A stretch of DNA of 64,000 bases from Pseudotabrizicola sp051200875 (GCF_051200875.1 NZ_CP195191.1:1612001-1676000); one strand, 5' to 3'. Shown: positions 8,912-17,781, numbered from the stretch's first letter. The notes: a model not told the origin generated them from the letters alone. Made by a program: numbers and translations.

Positions 8912-9121
8912 ATGAAGGATTTGCCCGCGCTGATCACCCCGGACCGTTGGATCGTGCAGCTGTTTTCGGCGCGCAGCGCTGCTGAGGGCGGCACTGTGCG
9001 CCGAAAGAGTGCCGATGTGGACCGTCTTATCGGTCGTGACCGATTTTTTTACGAGGTCCGCCGCCGAGGCTTTCGCGTCGTCGAAAATTCCGGACAGTTC
9101 ATTGTCTTCTGCAATCGCTAG
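8912..9121 (+). CDS. Conserved hypothetical small protein (69 aa)
   Basis: I chose ATG 8912 because a strong GGAGG (8901-8905) stands 6 bases upstream; the frame extends further 5' but without a ribosome site. The protein starts MKDLPALITPDRWIVQLFSA and has a basic central part (RRKSADVDRLIGRDRFFYEVRRRGFRVVENSGQFIVFCN). The alternation of strands and helix and the closing hydrophobic strand suggest a small compact alpha/beta fold, but I do not recognise a family function. It belongs to the fumC-DUF4169-RHH string of small genes. Similar short proteins have sometimes been labelled as phosphoribosylanthranilate isomerase; nothing here supports that. Confidence 0.68.
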   Translation: MKDLPALITPDRWIVQLFSARSAAEGGTVRRKSADVDRLIGRDRFFYEVRRRGFRVVENSGQFIVFCNR

Positions 9122-9153
9122 CCTGTGCGACTGCTGGAGTAATTTCGGCGCAA

Positions 9154-9199
9154 GCAAATCTTTTCGAAAAGATTTGCAAAATCCTACGAAGGATTTTGC
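9154..9199 (-). repeat. Double-hairpin intergenic element, copy A (reverse orientation)
   Basis: Positions 9154-9177 are a perfect 24-bp palindrome (left arm GCAAATCTTTTC). It abuts a second stem-loop, AAAATCCT (9178-9185), loop ACGA, AGGATTTT (9190-9197), closed further by GC on each side. Read on the minus strand the order (CCTT-type hairpin, then TTTTC/GAAAA-type hairpin) is the same as in copies at 24058 and 61025. It lies between the 69-aa gene and the RHH gene, both on the plus strand. No T-tract follows, so it is not a standard terminator. Confidence 0.75.
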
Positions 9200-9230
9200 G
9201 CGGGAAGTGGCATTCGGGTAGTTTCAATTC

Positions 9231-9449
9231 ATGACCGCACGCCCCGCAAAACACTCCCTGACCCTGCATGGCCACCGCACCAGTGTGTCTTTGGAGGAGG
9301 CCTTCTGGAAGGCCTTTCGCGAGATTGCCGAAGAAAAGGGGCTGACCGTCAATGCCTTGGCGGCAGAGATTGATGCCGCACGCGCAGGCGATGCGGGACT
9401 GGCCTCGGCCATTCGGGTCTTTGTGCTGCGACATTATCAAAGGGGTTGA
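9231..9449 (+). CDS. Ribbon-helix-helix domain protein
   Basis: The 72-aa protein fits the RHH_4-type ribbon-helix-helix family: a short basic N-terminus, the beta-strand segment RTSVSLEEAFWKAFREIAEEKG, then LTVNALAAEID as the second helix and a closing ASAIRVFVLRHYQ helix. Such proteins bind DNA as dimers through the N-terminal strand, so a regulatory role is likely but the target is unknown. It is the last of the small genes after fumC. The alcohol dehydrogenase gene starts 50 bp downstream. Confidence 0.8.
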   Translation: MTARPAKHSLTLHGHRTSVSLEEAFWKAFREIAEEKGLTVNALAAEIDAARAGDAGLASAIRVFVLRHYQRG

Positions 9450-9499
9450 CCCTTTCCTCTGCCAAGTCCTTGATGGGGCGAATAAAGGGAGGATTTTTC

Positions 9500-10537
9500 A
9501 TGCGCGCAGCCTTTATCCGCGAGTTCCGGGCCGATCTGTCCATCGAGACGGCACCCGACCCGATTTGCGAACCGGATGGGGTGGTGTTGAAAACGCTTGC
9601 CTGTGGCGTCTGCCGGTCAGACTGGCATGGTTGGGTTGGGGAGCATGCCCGCGTCAAGATCGGCAATATTCCCGGCCATGAATATTGCGGCGAGGTGGTT
9701 GAGGCGGGCCCGCTTTCGAAATGGAAGCGCGGCGACAAGGTGATTGCGCCCTTCATCCTTGCCTGTGGCGAATGTCCGGAATGTCAGTCGGGCCACCAGA
9801 CCTCGTGCCATGCGCCGCGTTTGCCCGGATTTGGCGAACCGGGAGCCTTTGCCGAATATGTTTCTGTTCCCCATGCCTTCAATCTGGCGCGCCTGCCCGA
9901 CACTCTTTCCCCGGCCCTTGCCGCAGGTTTGGGGTGCCGGGTGACGACCGCATGGCAGGCCCTGACGGGCAAGGCCAATTTGCAGGGCGGTGAGTGGCTG
10001 GCGATCCACGGCACGGGCGGCATTGGCCTGTCCTGCCTGATTTTGGGCAAGACCTTGGGGGCAAAGACGATTGTCGTCGATGTGGTGCCGGAAAAGCTGG
10101 ACCATGCGCTGTCATTGGGGGCGGATCTGGCGATTGACGCACGCGAGGGCGACGTGGGTGCGCGGATCATTGAGGCAACGGGCGGTGGTGCCCATGTCAG
10201 CGTCGAGGCCTTGGGGATTGCGGCCACGGTTGACAGCTCGCTGGCCTGCCTGCGGCCACGGGGGCGCCATGTGCAGGTCGGCCTGCCCACGGGGCACACG
10301 GCGCGGATGGATGTGAACATGAACGCCATCTACATGAAGCAATTGTCGGTCTTTGGCACTCGGGGCATGCCGGCATGGCGCTATCCGTCGCTGTTGTCGC
10401 TGATCGACTCGGGCCGTGTCGATGTCAGCCCGATCGTGGCGCGTCATGTCGCGCTGTCGCAAGCCAGTGCCGAATTGCGGGCCTTTGACGGGCCGACCAG
10501 CCCGGGCGTGGCGGTGATCACAGATTTTACAGCCTGA
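9500..10537 (+). CDS. Zinc-dependent alcohol dehydrogenase (MDR superfamily)
   Basis: The 345-aa protein is a medium-chain dehydrogenase. The catalytic zinc site is visible as CGVCRSDWHGW and GHEYCGEVVEAG, and the structural zinc site as CGECPECQSGHQTSC with four cysteines. The nucleotide-binding Rossmann part starts at IHGTGGIGLSCLILGKTLG and has VVDVVPEKLD after the second strand, an acidic residue that favours NAD over NADP. ATG 9500 follows GGGAGGA (9488-9494); an in-frame ATG at 9473 lacks a site. The substrate is not predictable. Confidence 0.87.
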   Translation: MRAAFIREFRADLSIETAPDPICEPDGVVLKTLACGVCRSDWHGWVGEHARVKIGNIPGHEYCGEVVEAGPLSKWKRGDKVIAPFILACGECPECQSGHQTSCHAPRLPGFGEPGAFAEYVSVPHAFNLARLPDTLSPALAAGLGCRVTTAWQALTGKANLQGGEWLAIHGTGGIGLSCLILGKTLGAKTIVVDVVPEKLDHALSLGADLAIDAREGDVGARIIEATGGGAHVSVEALGIAATVDSSLACLRPRGRHVQVGLPTGHTARMDVNMNAIYMKQLSVFGTRGMPAWRYPSLLSLIDSGRVDVSPIVARHVALSQASAELRAFDGPTSPGVAVITDFTA

Positions 10538-10624
10538 TCACGGGCATTTTTCTTGTCGGAAGGCTGGCGGGGACGGACGCTTTGCGCTATGCCGCCGCCA
10601 TGCCAGCCAGCCGGAGTGCGCCCC

Positions 10625-11293
10625 ATGAAAGCCGCCGTCGTCACTTTTCCCGGATCGAATTGCGACCGTGACCTTGCCGTAGCCTTTGAGGCCGCGGGCT
10701 TTAACGTCGCCCGTGTGTGGCACAAGGACAGTGAGTTGCCGATTGGCGTGGATGTTGTGGGCGTTCCGGGCGGGTTTTCCTTTGGCGATTATCTGCGCTG
10801 TGGCGCGATTGCGGCCCAGTCCCCGATTGCCACGGCCGTCAAGGCCCATGCCGCAAAGGGTGGCTATGTCATCGGCATCTGCAACGGGTTTCAGGTGTTG
10901 ACGGAAATGGGCCTTTTGCCGGGTGCGCTGATGCGCAATGCCGGGCTGAAATTCGCCTGCAAGCGTCAGGCGTTGCGCGTGGCCACGAATGACAGCGCCT
11001 TTACCAGCGGATATGGCGTGGGTCAGGAAATTCAAATTCCGATTGCCCACCATGACGGCAACTACACCATTGATGCCGAAGGTTTGGCCGCGCTGAAGTC
11101 CGAAGACCGCATCGCCTTTACCTATGTGGGCAACCCGAACGGCTCGATGGCCGATATTGCGGGCGTCTTGTCGTCGAACCGCCGGGTGCTGGGGATGATG
11201 CCGCACCCCGAGCGTGCCGCCGACAAGGTTCACGGCAGCACCGACGGGCAGGCGCTTTTCGCCAGCCTGATGGGCGGGATGGCGCTTGCCTGA
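10625..11293 (+). CDS. purQ: Phosphoribosylformylglycinamidine synthase, glutaminase subunit PurQ
   Basis: PurQ supplies ammonia from glutamine to the PurL synthase in step four of purine synthesis. The 222-aa class I amidotransferase has the nucleophile cysteine in GICNGFQVL and the His-Glu pair in MMPHPERA; the N-terminus MKAAVVTFPGSNCDRD is typical. The ATG at 10625 gives the expected N-terminus. Its partner PurS and the next-step enzyme PurC lie about 10 kb away on the other strand (21.3-22.4 kb), which is unusual because these genes are normally adjacent in this order. PurL is not in the window. Confidence 0.95.
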   Translation: MKAAVVTFPGSNCDRDLAVAFEAAGFNVARVWHKDSELPIGVDVVGVPGGFSFGDYLRCGAIAAQSPIATAVKAHAAKGGYVIGICNGFQVLTEMGLLPGALMRNAGLKFACKRQALRVATNDSAFTSGYGVGQEIQIPIAHHDGNYTIDAEGLAALKSEDRIAFTYVGNPNGSMADIAGVLSSNRRVLGMMPHPERAADKVHGSTDGQALFASLMGGMALA

Positions 11294-11339
11294 GCCAGTT
11301 CGGCTTGAGACCCGGGAACGCCGCGCCTAGACTCGGGGC

Positions 11340-13112
11340 ATGAGCGACTTGCAACCAAATCAAGCAACGGACCGTACGACCGCCCAAGGAGTCTCTTGGC
11401 GGATCCGGTTGATCATTGCTGGATTGGTCATTGTCGCAATCGGCGTTGTTTTGGTGACCAATCGCTGGTTGACCGAACGCTTTACCGAAACCACGCGCAA
11501 TCGCGCAGAATTGCGGCTTGCGCTTTATTCCGGGAACATGATCTCGGAATTGCAGCGGACATCGGTGGTTCCCCTGCTTTTGTCGGGCGACCCGATTCTG
11601 AATGACAGCCTGAAAGGCGGGAATTTCAGTGCGACTTCGCAGCGGCTGATCAAGGTTCAATCGGAAATCGGCGTTGCCTCGATCATGCTTTTGGATCGGG
11701 AAGGCCGCGTGGTGGGCGCCACGAACCGCAACCAATTGGGGACGAATTTCCGAACGGCCGCCTTTTATGTCGATGCGCTGCGCGCCAAGGATACGGTGTT
11801 TTCCGCGGTGCGACGCGAGTCGGGTGGTTTTGAGTTCACCTATTCGCGCGCCATGTCGATCGACGGCAAGCCCGCGGGCGTGATCGCGGTTTCGGTCGAT
11901 CTGATGAAATACGAACGCGCTTGGGCCGGTTTCCAGGATGCCGTTCTGGTCACCGACAGCGAAGGCACGGTGATTCTGGCCACGACCCCACAGTGGCGGG
12001 GCTTGCCGGTGACCGAGGCCTTGGCCGTGCGGGAACCGCCGTCGGCCTTTGGACGGGCGATTCAGGCAACGGCTGACTGGGCGCAGCATCCGCCGGATGC
12101 CTATGTTCAGGGCAAGGCGGTGATGAAGACCGAAGCGCGGGTGCCGTTCCGCGGTTGGCGGATGGTCACGTTTACCGCCTACGATTCGGTGCGCGAGCGT
12201 GTGAATGGCGTTCTTGCGCTGGAAATCATGGGTTTTGCCATTCTTCTGGCTCTTACCTTTTACGTTCTGTCGCGGCGGGCGTGGTCGCAATCCCTGTCGT
12301 TCCAAAGGGAATCGGCAGAACTGCGATTGCTGAATGCACGGTTGCAGCGCGAAATCGCCGAGCGGGAGAAGGTGCAGAAGGATTTGGCTGTGGCGGAGCT
12401 AACGCTTGCCCAGTCGTCAAAACTGGCGGCTTTGGGGGAGATGTCTGCCGCGGTCAGCCATGAGTTGAACCAACCTCTGGCCGCGATGAAGACCTATCTG
12501 GCGGGGGCGCGTCTTTTGTTGCAGCGCAAGCGCCCGGAGGAGGCCCTTTCGTCCTTCCAGCGGATCGACGACCTGATTGAGCGAATGGGCGCGATTACCC
12601 GGCAGCTGAAATCCTATGCCCGCAAAGGGGGCGAGGCTTTTGAGCCTGTGGATCTGAAGCAAGCCGTCAGTTCGGCCTTGTCGATGATGGAACCGTCTTT
12701 GAAGAACCGGGTTGTGAAGATCACGCGCACCCTGCCCCGTCAGCCGGTCATGGTGATGGCGGACCGTATTCGTTTGGAACAGGTGATCATCAATCTTTTA
12801 CGCAACGCAATAGACGCAACCAAGGACCGCCAGACGCCTCAGATCGACCTGATCCTGTCGCAAGGTGAAACCGCGGTCTTGACGGTGCGAGACAATGGAA
12901 CCGGCATTTCCGATCTGGAAAACCTGTTCGAGCCTTTCTACACGACCAAGAAGCCGGGCGAAGGCGTGGGCCTTGGGCTTGCCATTTCTTCGGGTATTGT
13001 CAACGAGTTGGGCGGAAGATTGACCGCGCGCAATGCTGAAACAGGCGGTGCGGTTTTTGAAATGCAGTTGCCCTTGATCGGGGCGACTAAGGACCAACAA
13101 GCAGCGGAATGA
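11340..13112 (+). CDS. dctB: Sensor histidine kinase DctB-like (C4-dicarboxylate type)
   Basis: The 590-aa inner-membrane kinase has a first TM helix at about residues 22-42, a periplasmic double-PAS/Cache sensor at about 43-285 (IMLLDREGRVVGATNR and GFEFTYSRAM fit DctB-type sensors), a second TM helix at about 290-312, and a cytoplasmic coiled linker. The phosphoacceptor H374 lies in AAVSHELNQPLAAMKTYL, and the ATPase has DNGTGIS and FYTTKKPGEGVGLGLAI. The gene precedes its response regulator by 7 bp. C4-dicarboxylate sensing is inferred from the family; no dct transporter gene is in the window, so the ligand is uncertain. Confidence 0.85.
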   Translation: MSDLQPNQATDRTTAQGVSWRIRLIIAGLVIVAIGVVLVTNRWLTERFTETTRNRAELRLALYSGNMISELQRTSVVPLLLSGDPILNDSLKGGNFSATSQRLIKVQSEIGVASIMLLDREGRVVGATNRNQLGTNFRTAAFYVDALRAKDTVFSAVRRESGGFEFTYSRAMSIDGKPAGVIAVSVDLMKYERAWAGFQDAVLVTDSEGTVILATTPQWRGLPVTEALAVREPPSAFGRAIQATADWAQHPPDAYVQGKAVMKTEARVPFRGWRMVTFTAYDSVRERVNGVLALEIMGFAILLALTFYVLSRRAWSQSLSFQRESAELRLLNARLQREIAEREKVQKDLAVAELTLAQSSKLAALGEMSAAVSHELNQPLAAMKTYLAGARLLLQRKRPEEALSSFQRIDDLIERMGAITRQLKSYARKGGEAFEPVDLKQAVSSALSMMEPSLKNRVVKITRTLPRQPVMVMADRIRLEQVIINLLRNAIDATKDRQTPQIDLILSQGETAVLTVRDNGTGISDLENLFEPFYTTKKPGEGVGLGLAISSGIVNELGGRLTARNAETGGAVFEMQLPLIGATKDQQAAE

Positions 13113-13119
13113 GGGTTTC

Positions 13120-14448
13120 ATGTCGCGCGCAATGAAGGTGGCCATCGTCGATGACGAGGCCGATATGCGGCAATCAATCAGCCAATGGCTGGCCTTGTCG
13201 GGGTTTGACACCGAAACCTATGCCAGTGCGGAAGACGCGCTGAAGGGGATCGGCGCTGATTTTGCGGGTGTCGTTGTCAGCGACATCAAGATGCCCGGCA
13301 TGGATGGCATGGCGTTTCTGAAGCGCTTGATGAGCATGGATTCGGGTCTGCCGGTGATCATGATCACCGGCCATGGCGACGTGCCGATGGCGGTCGAGGC
13401 GATGCGCGTGGGCGCATATGATTTTCTGGAAAAGCCGTTCAATCCGGATCGGATGACGGAACTGGCCAAGCGTGCGACCCAAGCGCGCCGCCTGACCTTG
13501 GACAACCGTGCGCTGCGCAAGGAACTGGCTGATGGGTCGGTTCTGATGAAGAAGCTAATCGGCGCCAGCCCGGCGATGGAGCGGCTGCGTGAGGATATTC
13601 TTGATCTTGGTCAAGCCGACAGCCATGTGTTGATCGACGGTGAAACCGGGACCGGAAAGACGTTGGTGGCCCATGCGCTGCACGCTGTGGGGCCGCGCGC
13701 GACGAAGAAGTTCCTGACCGTGTCTTGCGCGGCATGGTCCGAAGATCAACTGGCAGCGAAGTTGTTTGGCCCGTCTGAGGACGGGTCCATTCCGTTGATC
13801 GAGGAGGCGCGCGGCGGCACGCTGTGCCTTGAGGATATCGAGGCGCTGCCGAACTCGCTTCAGGCGCGGCTTTTGACCTTTATCAACGATCAGGGCACGC
13901 CGCCCGAAACGCGGATCATCGCGATCTGTAATGAACATGCACAGGACAAGACGCTGGAAGATATCCTGCGGGCGGACCTGTATTACCGCCTTGGCGCGAT
14001 GACCATTGTTTGTCCGCCCCTGCGGTCGCGTGGCGAAGATATTCTGACGCTGTTCACGCGGATGAGCGAAGGCTTTGCCGAAGAATATGGCTGTGACGCC
14101 CCGCAAGTGACGGCGCAAGAGGCCGCGCAATTGTTGCAGGCGCCTTGGCCGGGCAATGTGCGGCAGTTGGTCAACATCGCGGAACGTGCCGTCTTGCAGA
14201 ACCGCCGGGGTTCTGGCTCGATCGCCAGCCTTTTGATGGCCGATAACGAGGCGACGGGCCCCGCGATGACGACCGAGGGCAAGCCGCTGAAGGAATATGT
14301 CGAAAGCTTTGAGAAAATGCTGATCGACAACACGATGCGGCGACACAAAGGCAGCATCGTTGCCGTGATGGATGAGCTTTGCCTGCCGCGCCGGACCCTG
14401 AACGAGAAGATGGCGAAATACGGGTTACAGCGTCAGGATTATGTCTGA
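13120..14448 (+). CDS. dctD: DctD-like response regulator lacking the sigma-54 contact loop
   Basis: The 442-aa protein has a receiver (residues about 5-120, phosphoacceptor D55 in VVVSDIKMPG, K105 in EKPF), a central AAA+ domain (about 145-370; Walker A GETGTGKT at 174-181), and a C-terminal Fis-type helix-turn-helix (GSIVAVMDELCLPRRTLNEKMAKYG). The region that should hold the GAFTGA loop reads LFGPSEDGSIPLIEEARGG (about 215-233), so the motif that contacts sigma-54 is missing and shortened. The following Walker B reads LCLEDI instead of LFLDEI. The arginine-finger region ADLYYRL and PWPGNVRQL are kept. It probably acts without sigma-54, as reported for Rhodobacter capsulatus NtrC. Confidence 0.86.
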   Translation: MSRAMKVAIVDDEADMRQSISQWLALSGFDTETYASAEDALKGIGADFAGVVVSDIKMPGMDGMAFLKRLMSMDSGLPVIMITGHGDVPMAVEAMRVGAYDFLEKPFNPDRMTELAKRATQARRLTLDNRALRKELADGSVLMKKLIGASPAMERLREDILDLGQADSHVLIDGETGTGKTLVAHALHAVGPRATKKFLTVSCAAWSEDQLAAKLFGPSEDGSIPLIEEARGGTLCLEDIEALPNSLQARLLTFINDQGTPPETRIIAICNEHAQDKTLEDILRADLYYRLGAMTIVCPPLRSRGEDILTLFTRMSEGFAEEYGCDAPQVTAQEAAQLLQAPWPGNVRQLVNIAERAVLQNRRGSGSIASLLMADNEATGPAMTTEGKPLKEYVESFEKMLIDNTMRRHKGSIVAVMDELCLPRRTLNEKMAKYGLQRQDYV

Positions 14449-14870
14449 ACCGTCTTCGTCAGACGGATCATTGTAACGGTTGTGCGAAATTGCCCATTGC
14501 TCTCGGCGGCTTTTTGCCGCTAGGGTTTCTGGACGTGTCGGCTTATGCCTGATGCGGTGGAATTCTCTGCCTTTCATGTTGGGCGCGCTGTTTCGCGACC
14601 CGTGTCTGGCGGCCGGATCGGCCTGAAAGGGCTGTTGTCATTGCTCGAACACCTTCAGTGAACGGGCTTTTCTAGGTGGGGGGTCGCAAGCCCCCTGATG
14701 TAAACTGCGATGATGCGCGCGACTGAAATTTTGCAAGCCGGAGTCAGCCCACAGGGACTGACCGGCCTTTGCCGTCTGCGCGCCGCCGCCCGAACAAGTC
14801 GCCTCCATTCGTATCAAAACCCCTCCGGTCCACCGGGGCGGCTAGGTTCATGCAGGCGCAATGGACTGAC
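14449..14870 (+). promoter_or_regulatory. 422-bp non-coding gap forming the rne leader
   Basis: No protein gene with a ribosome site is seen here. Right after dctD, CCGTCT and AGACGG (14450-14466) form a 6-bp hairpin without a T-tract. GCGGC-TTTTT-GCCGC lies near 14507-14521. Near 14664-14695, GGGCTT (14664-14669) can pair with AAGCCC (14688-14693), while GGGGG (14679-14683) can pair with CCCCC (14691-14695); the two pairings exclude each other. Long structured leaders are known to mediate RNase E autoregulation in other bacteria, so this is a plausible feedback region. That is inference. Confidence 0.45.
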
Positions 14871-17654
14871 ATGGCTAAGAAAATGCTTATCGACGCCACC
14901 CACGCCGAGGAAACTCGGGTTGTGGTGGTTGACGGAAACAAGGTCGAAGAATTCGACTTCGAGACCGTAAACAAACGCCAACTCGCCGGAAATATCTACC
15001 TTGCCAAAGTGACCCGCGTGGAGCCTTCGCTTCAGGCGGCTTTTGTCGATTATGGTGGCAACCGGCATGGCTTCCTCGCTTTCGCGGAAATCCACCCGGA
15101 CTATTACCAAATCCCGACAGCCGACCGCAAAGCGCTGTTGGATGAAGAACGGGCTTTGGCGCGGGCCGAGGATGAAGAAGACAACCGTCGGTCGCGCAAG
15201 CGCAAGCCGAAGCCTGCTGCGGAGGCGGTCAAGGACGCGGATGCCGTGACGTCCAGCCCTTCGGGCATGGATGTTGTCGATCTGGACGAGGATGAGGCCC
15301 GCAACGAAGCCACGACCAGCGACGACGTGGCTGTTGAGGAAACCTCTGAAGCGACGGAAGAAACCGCGTCGGCCCCGGCTTCAGCCGAGGAAAATGGCGA
15401 TGGCGCTTACCACGCCGTTGACCATGCCAGCGACACCGATGACGAGATCGAGTCGATTGCCGAAGAGGATGTGGCCGAGGAAATCAGCCAGCCCCGCAAG
15501 CCGCGCGCCCGTCGCTACAAGATTCAGGAAGTGATCAAGGTCCGGCAGATCATGCTGGTGCAGGTGGTCAAGGAAGAGCGCGGCAACAAGGGTGCGGCTC
15601 TGACCACCTATCTGTCTCTGGCTGGCCGTTACTGCGTTCTGATGCCGAACACGGCGCGGGGTGGCGGCATCAGCCGCAAGATCACCAATGCCGTTGATCG
15701 CAAGAAGCTGAAAGAAATCGCAGGCGAGATCGAGGTGCCAGAAGGTGCTGGCCTGATCATCCGGACTGCGGGCGCAAAGCGCACCAAGGCCGAGATCAAG
15801 CGCGATTACGAATATCTGATGCGGCTGTGGGAACAGATCCGCGAATTGACGCTGAAATCAATTGCCCCTGCCCCGATCTATGAGGAAGGCAACCTGATCA
15901 AGCGGTCGATCCGCGACCTTTACAATCGTGACATCGACGAAGTTCTGGTCGAAGGCGCCGAAGGCTATCGTGTGGCCAAGGACTTCATGAAGATGATCAT
16001 GCCGTCCCATGCCAAGGCGGTTCAGCCCTATCACGACACCATGCCGCTTTTCGCCCGTTATCAGGTGGAAAGCTATCTGGGTGGCATGTTCAACCCGGTT
16101 GTTCAGTTAAAATCAGGTGGTTACATCGTGATCGGTGTAACCGAAGCCTTGGTTGCCATCGACGTGAACTCGGGCCGGGCGACGAAAGAAGGGTCGATCG
16201 AAGACACGGCTTTGAAGACGAACCTTGAAGCCTGCGATGAGGTTGCCCGCCAGCTGCGCCTGCGCGACCTTGCCGGTCTGATCGTCATCGACTTCATCGA
16301 CATGGAAGAGCGCCGGAACAATGCAGCCGTTGAAAAGCGTCTGAAGGATAAGCTGAAAACGGACCGCGCACGCATTCAGGTTGGCCGCATCTCGGGCTTT
16401 GGCCTGATGGAGATGAGCCGTCAGCGCCTGCGTCCCGGCATGCTGGAATCGACGACCCAGCCCTGCCCGCATTGCCACGGCACCGGCCTGATCCGTTCCG
16501 ATGACAGCATGGCGCTGAATATCCTGCGCGCTCTGGAAGAAGAAGGTACACGCAAGCGGTCACGCGAGGTGCTGCTGAAGGCGCCTGTCGGCATTGTGAA
16601 CTACCTTTTCAACCACAAGCGCGAGCATATTGCGCTGATCGAGGCCCGCTACGGTATGGCCGTGCGGATGGAGGCGGACCCGTCTCTGGTCAGCCCAGAT
16701 TACTCGATTGAGAAGTTCAAGACGGCGACGCGCGTGGTCCCCGAGGCAAGCCCGGTGATTTCGGGCCATGCGGGTCTGATGGGTGCGCCGGTCGCCGAGG
16801 ACGAGGACGAAGACATTCCGATGGAGGAGGCCGATGAGGTCGAACCCGTCGAGGCTTCGGACGCCGCCGAGACCGGAGAAAGCAAAGGCGATGGCCAAGG
16901 CAACGGCAAGAAGAAGCGCCGCCGCCGTCGTCGTCGCAAAGGCAGCGGTTCGGGCAACCAGAGCAACGCGAATGGTGCAGAGCAATCCGATGATCAGGAT
17001 GGCGATGACGCCGAAGGCGATGCGGATGACGCGGGCGATGAGGCTGAAGAGGACGCCGTTGAAGCCGCTGTCGTGGTCGCTGCAGAGGTCGAAGCACCGG
17101 CCGAGGCCGCAGTTGCCGAGACTGTAGCGGAAGAAGAGGTCAAGGAAGCAAAGCCAAAGAGCCGCTCGCGCAGCCGCAAGAAGAGCGACGATGGCGCCGA
17201 CGAGGCCGCGAAGCCTGCTGCGAAGTCTTCCAGTCGGTCCAAGTCCAAAGCAAAAGCCGAGGACGTGGCGTCGGAAGTCGCCACAGCCACTGAGGCTGCG
17301 GCAGAAGATGTGGTGACAGAGGAAGCCAAGCCGAAGAAGTCCACACGGTCGCGGAGTTCATCGAGCAAGTCGAAATCGAAGTCCGATGCAAAGGCAGAGG
17401 AGCAGCCCGCAGTCGCGGCAGAAGCGCCTGCAGAGCCTGTGGCGGTTGAGGTGGAAACCGTGACGGCGGCCCCTGCAGTCGTTGCTGAAGCACCAAAGGC
17501 CGCGCCAATGGCGGATGATGCGCCAGCCTCATCGGCAACCAGCTTGCAGGAAGACCCCGGCATGGTCGAAACGGTCGATGCTGTGGTCGAGCCTGTACAA
17601 GAAGATGGCCCGCCAAAGCCCAAGCGTAAGGGATGGTGGTCTTTGGGCCGCTGA
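14871..17654 (+). CDS. rne: Ribonuclease E/G family endoribonuclease (RNase E)
   Basis: RNase E starts mRNA decay and processes rRNA precursors. The 927-aa protein opens MAKKMLIDATHAEETRVVVV and has an S1 domain split by a disordered acidic insertion (about residues 100-210) before it resumes at RRYKIQEVIKVRQIMLVQVV. The catalytic DNase I-like part includes AIDVNSGRATKEGSIEDTAL and VIDFIDMEERRN (the two metal-binding aspartates); the Zn-link is CPHCHGTG. The C-terminal half is low-complexity, with a basic KKKRRRRRRRK patch and long acidic/Ala repeats, and ends KRKGWWSLGR. ATG 14871 gives the conserved N-terminus; ATG 14850 is possible. Confidence 0.94.
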   Translation: MAKKMLIDATHAEETRVVVVDGNKVEEFDFETVNKRQLAGNIYLAKVTRVEPSLQAAFVDYGGNRHGFLAFAEIHPDYYQIPTADRKALLDEERALARAEDEEDNRRSRKRKPKPAAEAVKDADAVTSSPSGMDVVDLDEDEARNEATTSDDVAVEETSEATEETASAPASAEENGDGAYHAVDHASDTDDEIESIAEEDVAEEISQPRKPRARRYKIQEVIKVRQIMLVQVVKEERGNKGAALTTYLSLAGRYCVLMPNTARGGGISRKITNAVDRKKLKEIAGEIEVPEGAGLIIRTAGAKRTKAEIKRDYEYLMRLWEQIRELTLKSIAPAPIYEEGNLIKRSIRDLYNRDIDEVLVEGAEGYRVAKDFMKMIMPSHAKAVQPYHDTMPLFARYQVESYLGGMFNPVVQLKSGGYIVIGVTEALVAIDVNSGRATKEGSIEDTALKTNLEACDEVARQLRLRDLAGLIVIDFIDMEERRNNAAVEKRLKDKLKTDRARIQVGRISGFGLMEMSRQRLRPGMLESTTQPCPHCHGTGLIRSDDSMALNILRALEEEGTRKRSREVLLKAPVGIVNYLFNHKREHIALIEARYGMAVRMEADPSLVSPDYSIEKFKTATRVVPEASPVISGHAGLMGAPVAEDEDEDIPMEEADEVEPVEASDAAETGESKGDGQGNGKKKRRRRRRRKGSGSGNQSNANGAEQSDDQDGDDAEGDADDAGDEAEEDAVEAAVVVAAEVEAPAEAAVAETVAEEEVKEAKPKSRSRSRKKSDDGADEAAKPAAKSSSRSKSKAKAEDVASEVATATEAAAEDVVTEEAKPKKSTRSRSSSSKSKSKSDAKAEEQPAVAAEAPAEPVAVEVETVTAAPAVVAEAPKAAPMADDAPASSATSLQEDPGMVETVDAVVEPVQEDGPPKPKRKGWWSLGR

Positions 17655-17662
17655 CGAGATCG

Positions 17663-17691
17663 GGGCGGCAGGGGGAACCTGCCGCCCTTTT
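17663..17691 (+). terminator. Rho-independent terminator after rne
   Basis: GGGCGGCAGG (17663-17672), loop GGGAA, CCTGCCGCCC (17678-17687), then TTTT. This perfect 10-bp GC-rich stem nine bases after the rne stop is a strong intrinsic terminator. Confidence 0.9.
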
Positions 17692-17781
17692 CGTTACATC
17701 CAGACCACGTCGATGTGACAGCGCGCCCTCGTGACCTGTGAAAGGATGCAGGTTAAGACGACGGAAGAAGGGGATGTAGCG

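Noticed and set aside
16800..17640. Repetitive Ala/Glu/Lys/Ser-rich DNA at the end of rne as a tandem repeat element
   Set aside because: It is the normal low-complexity C-terminal domain of RNase E, with an intact frame to the conserved tail.
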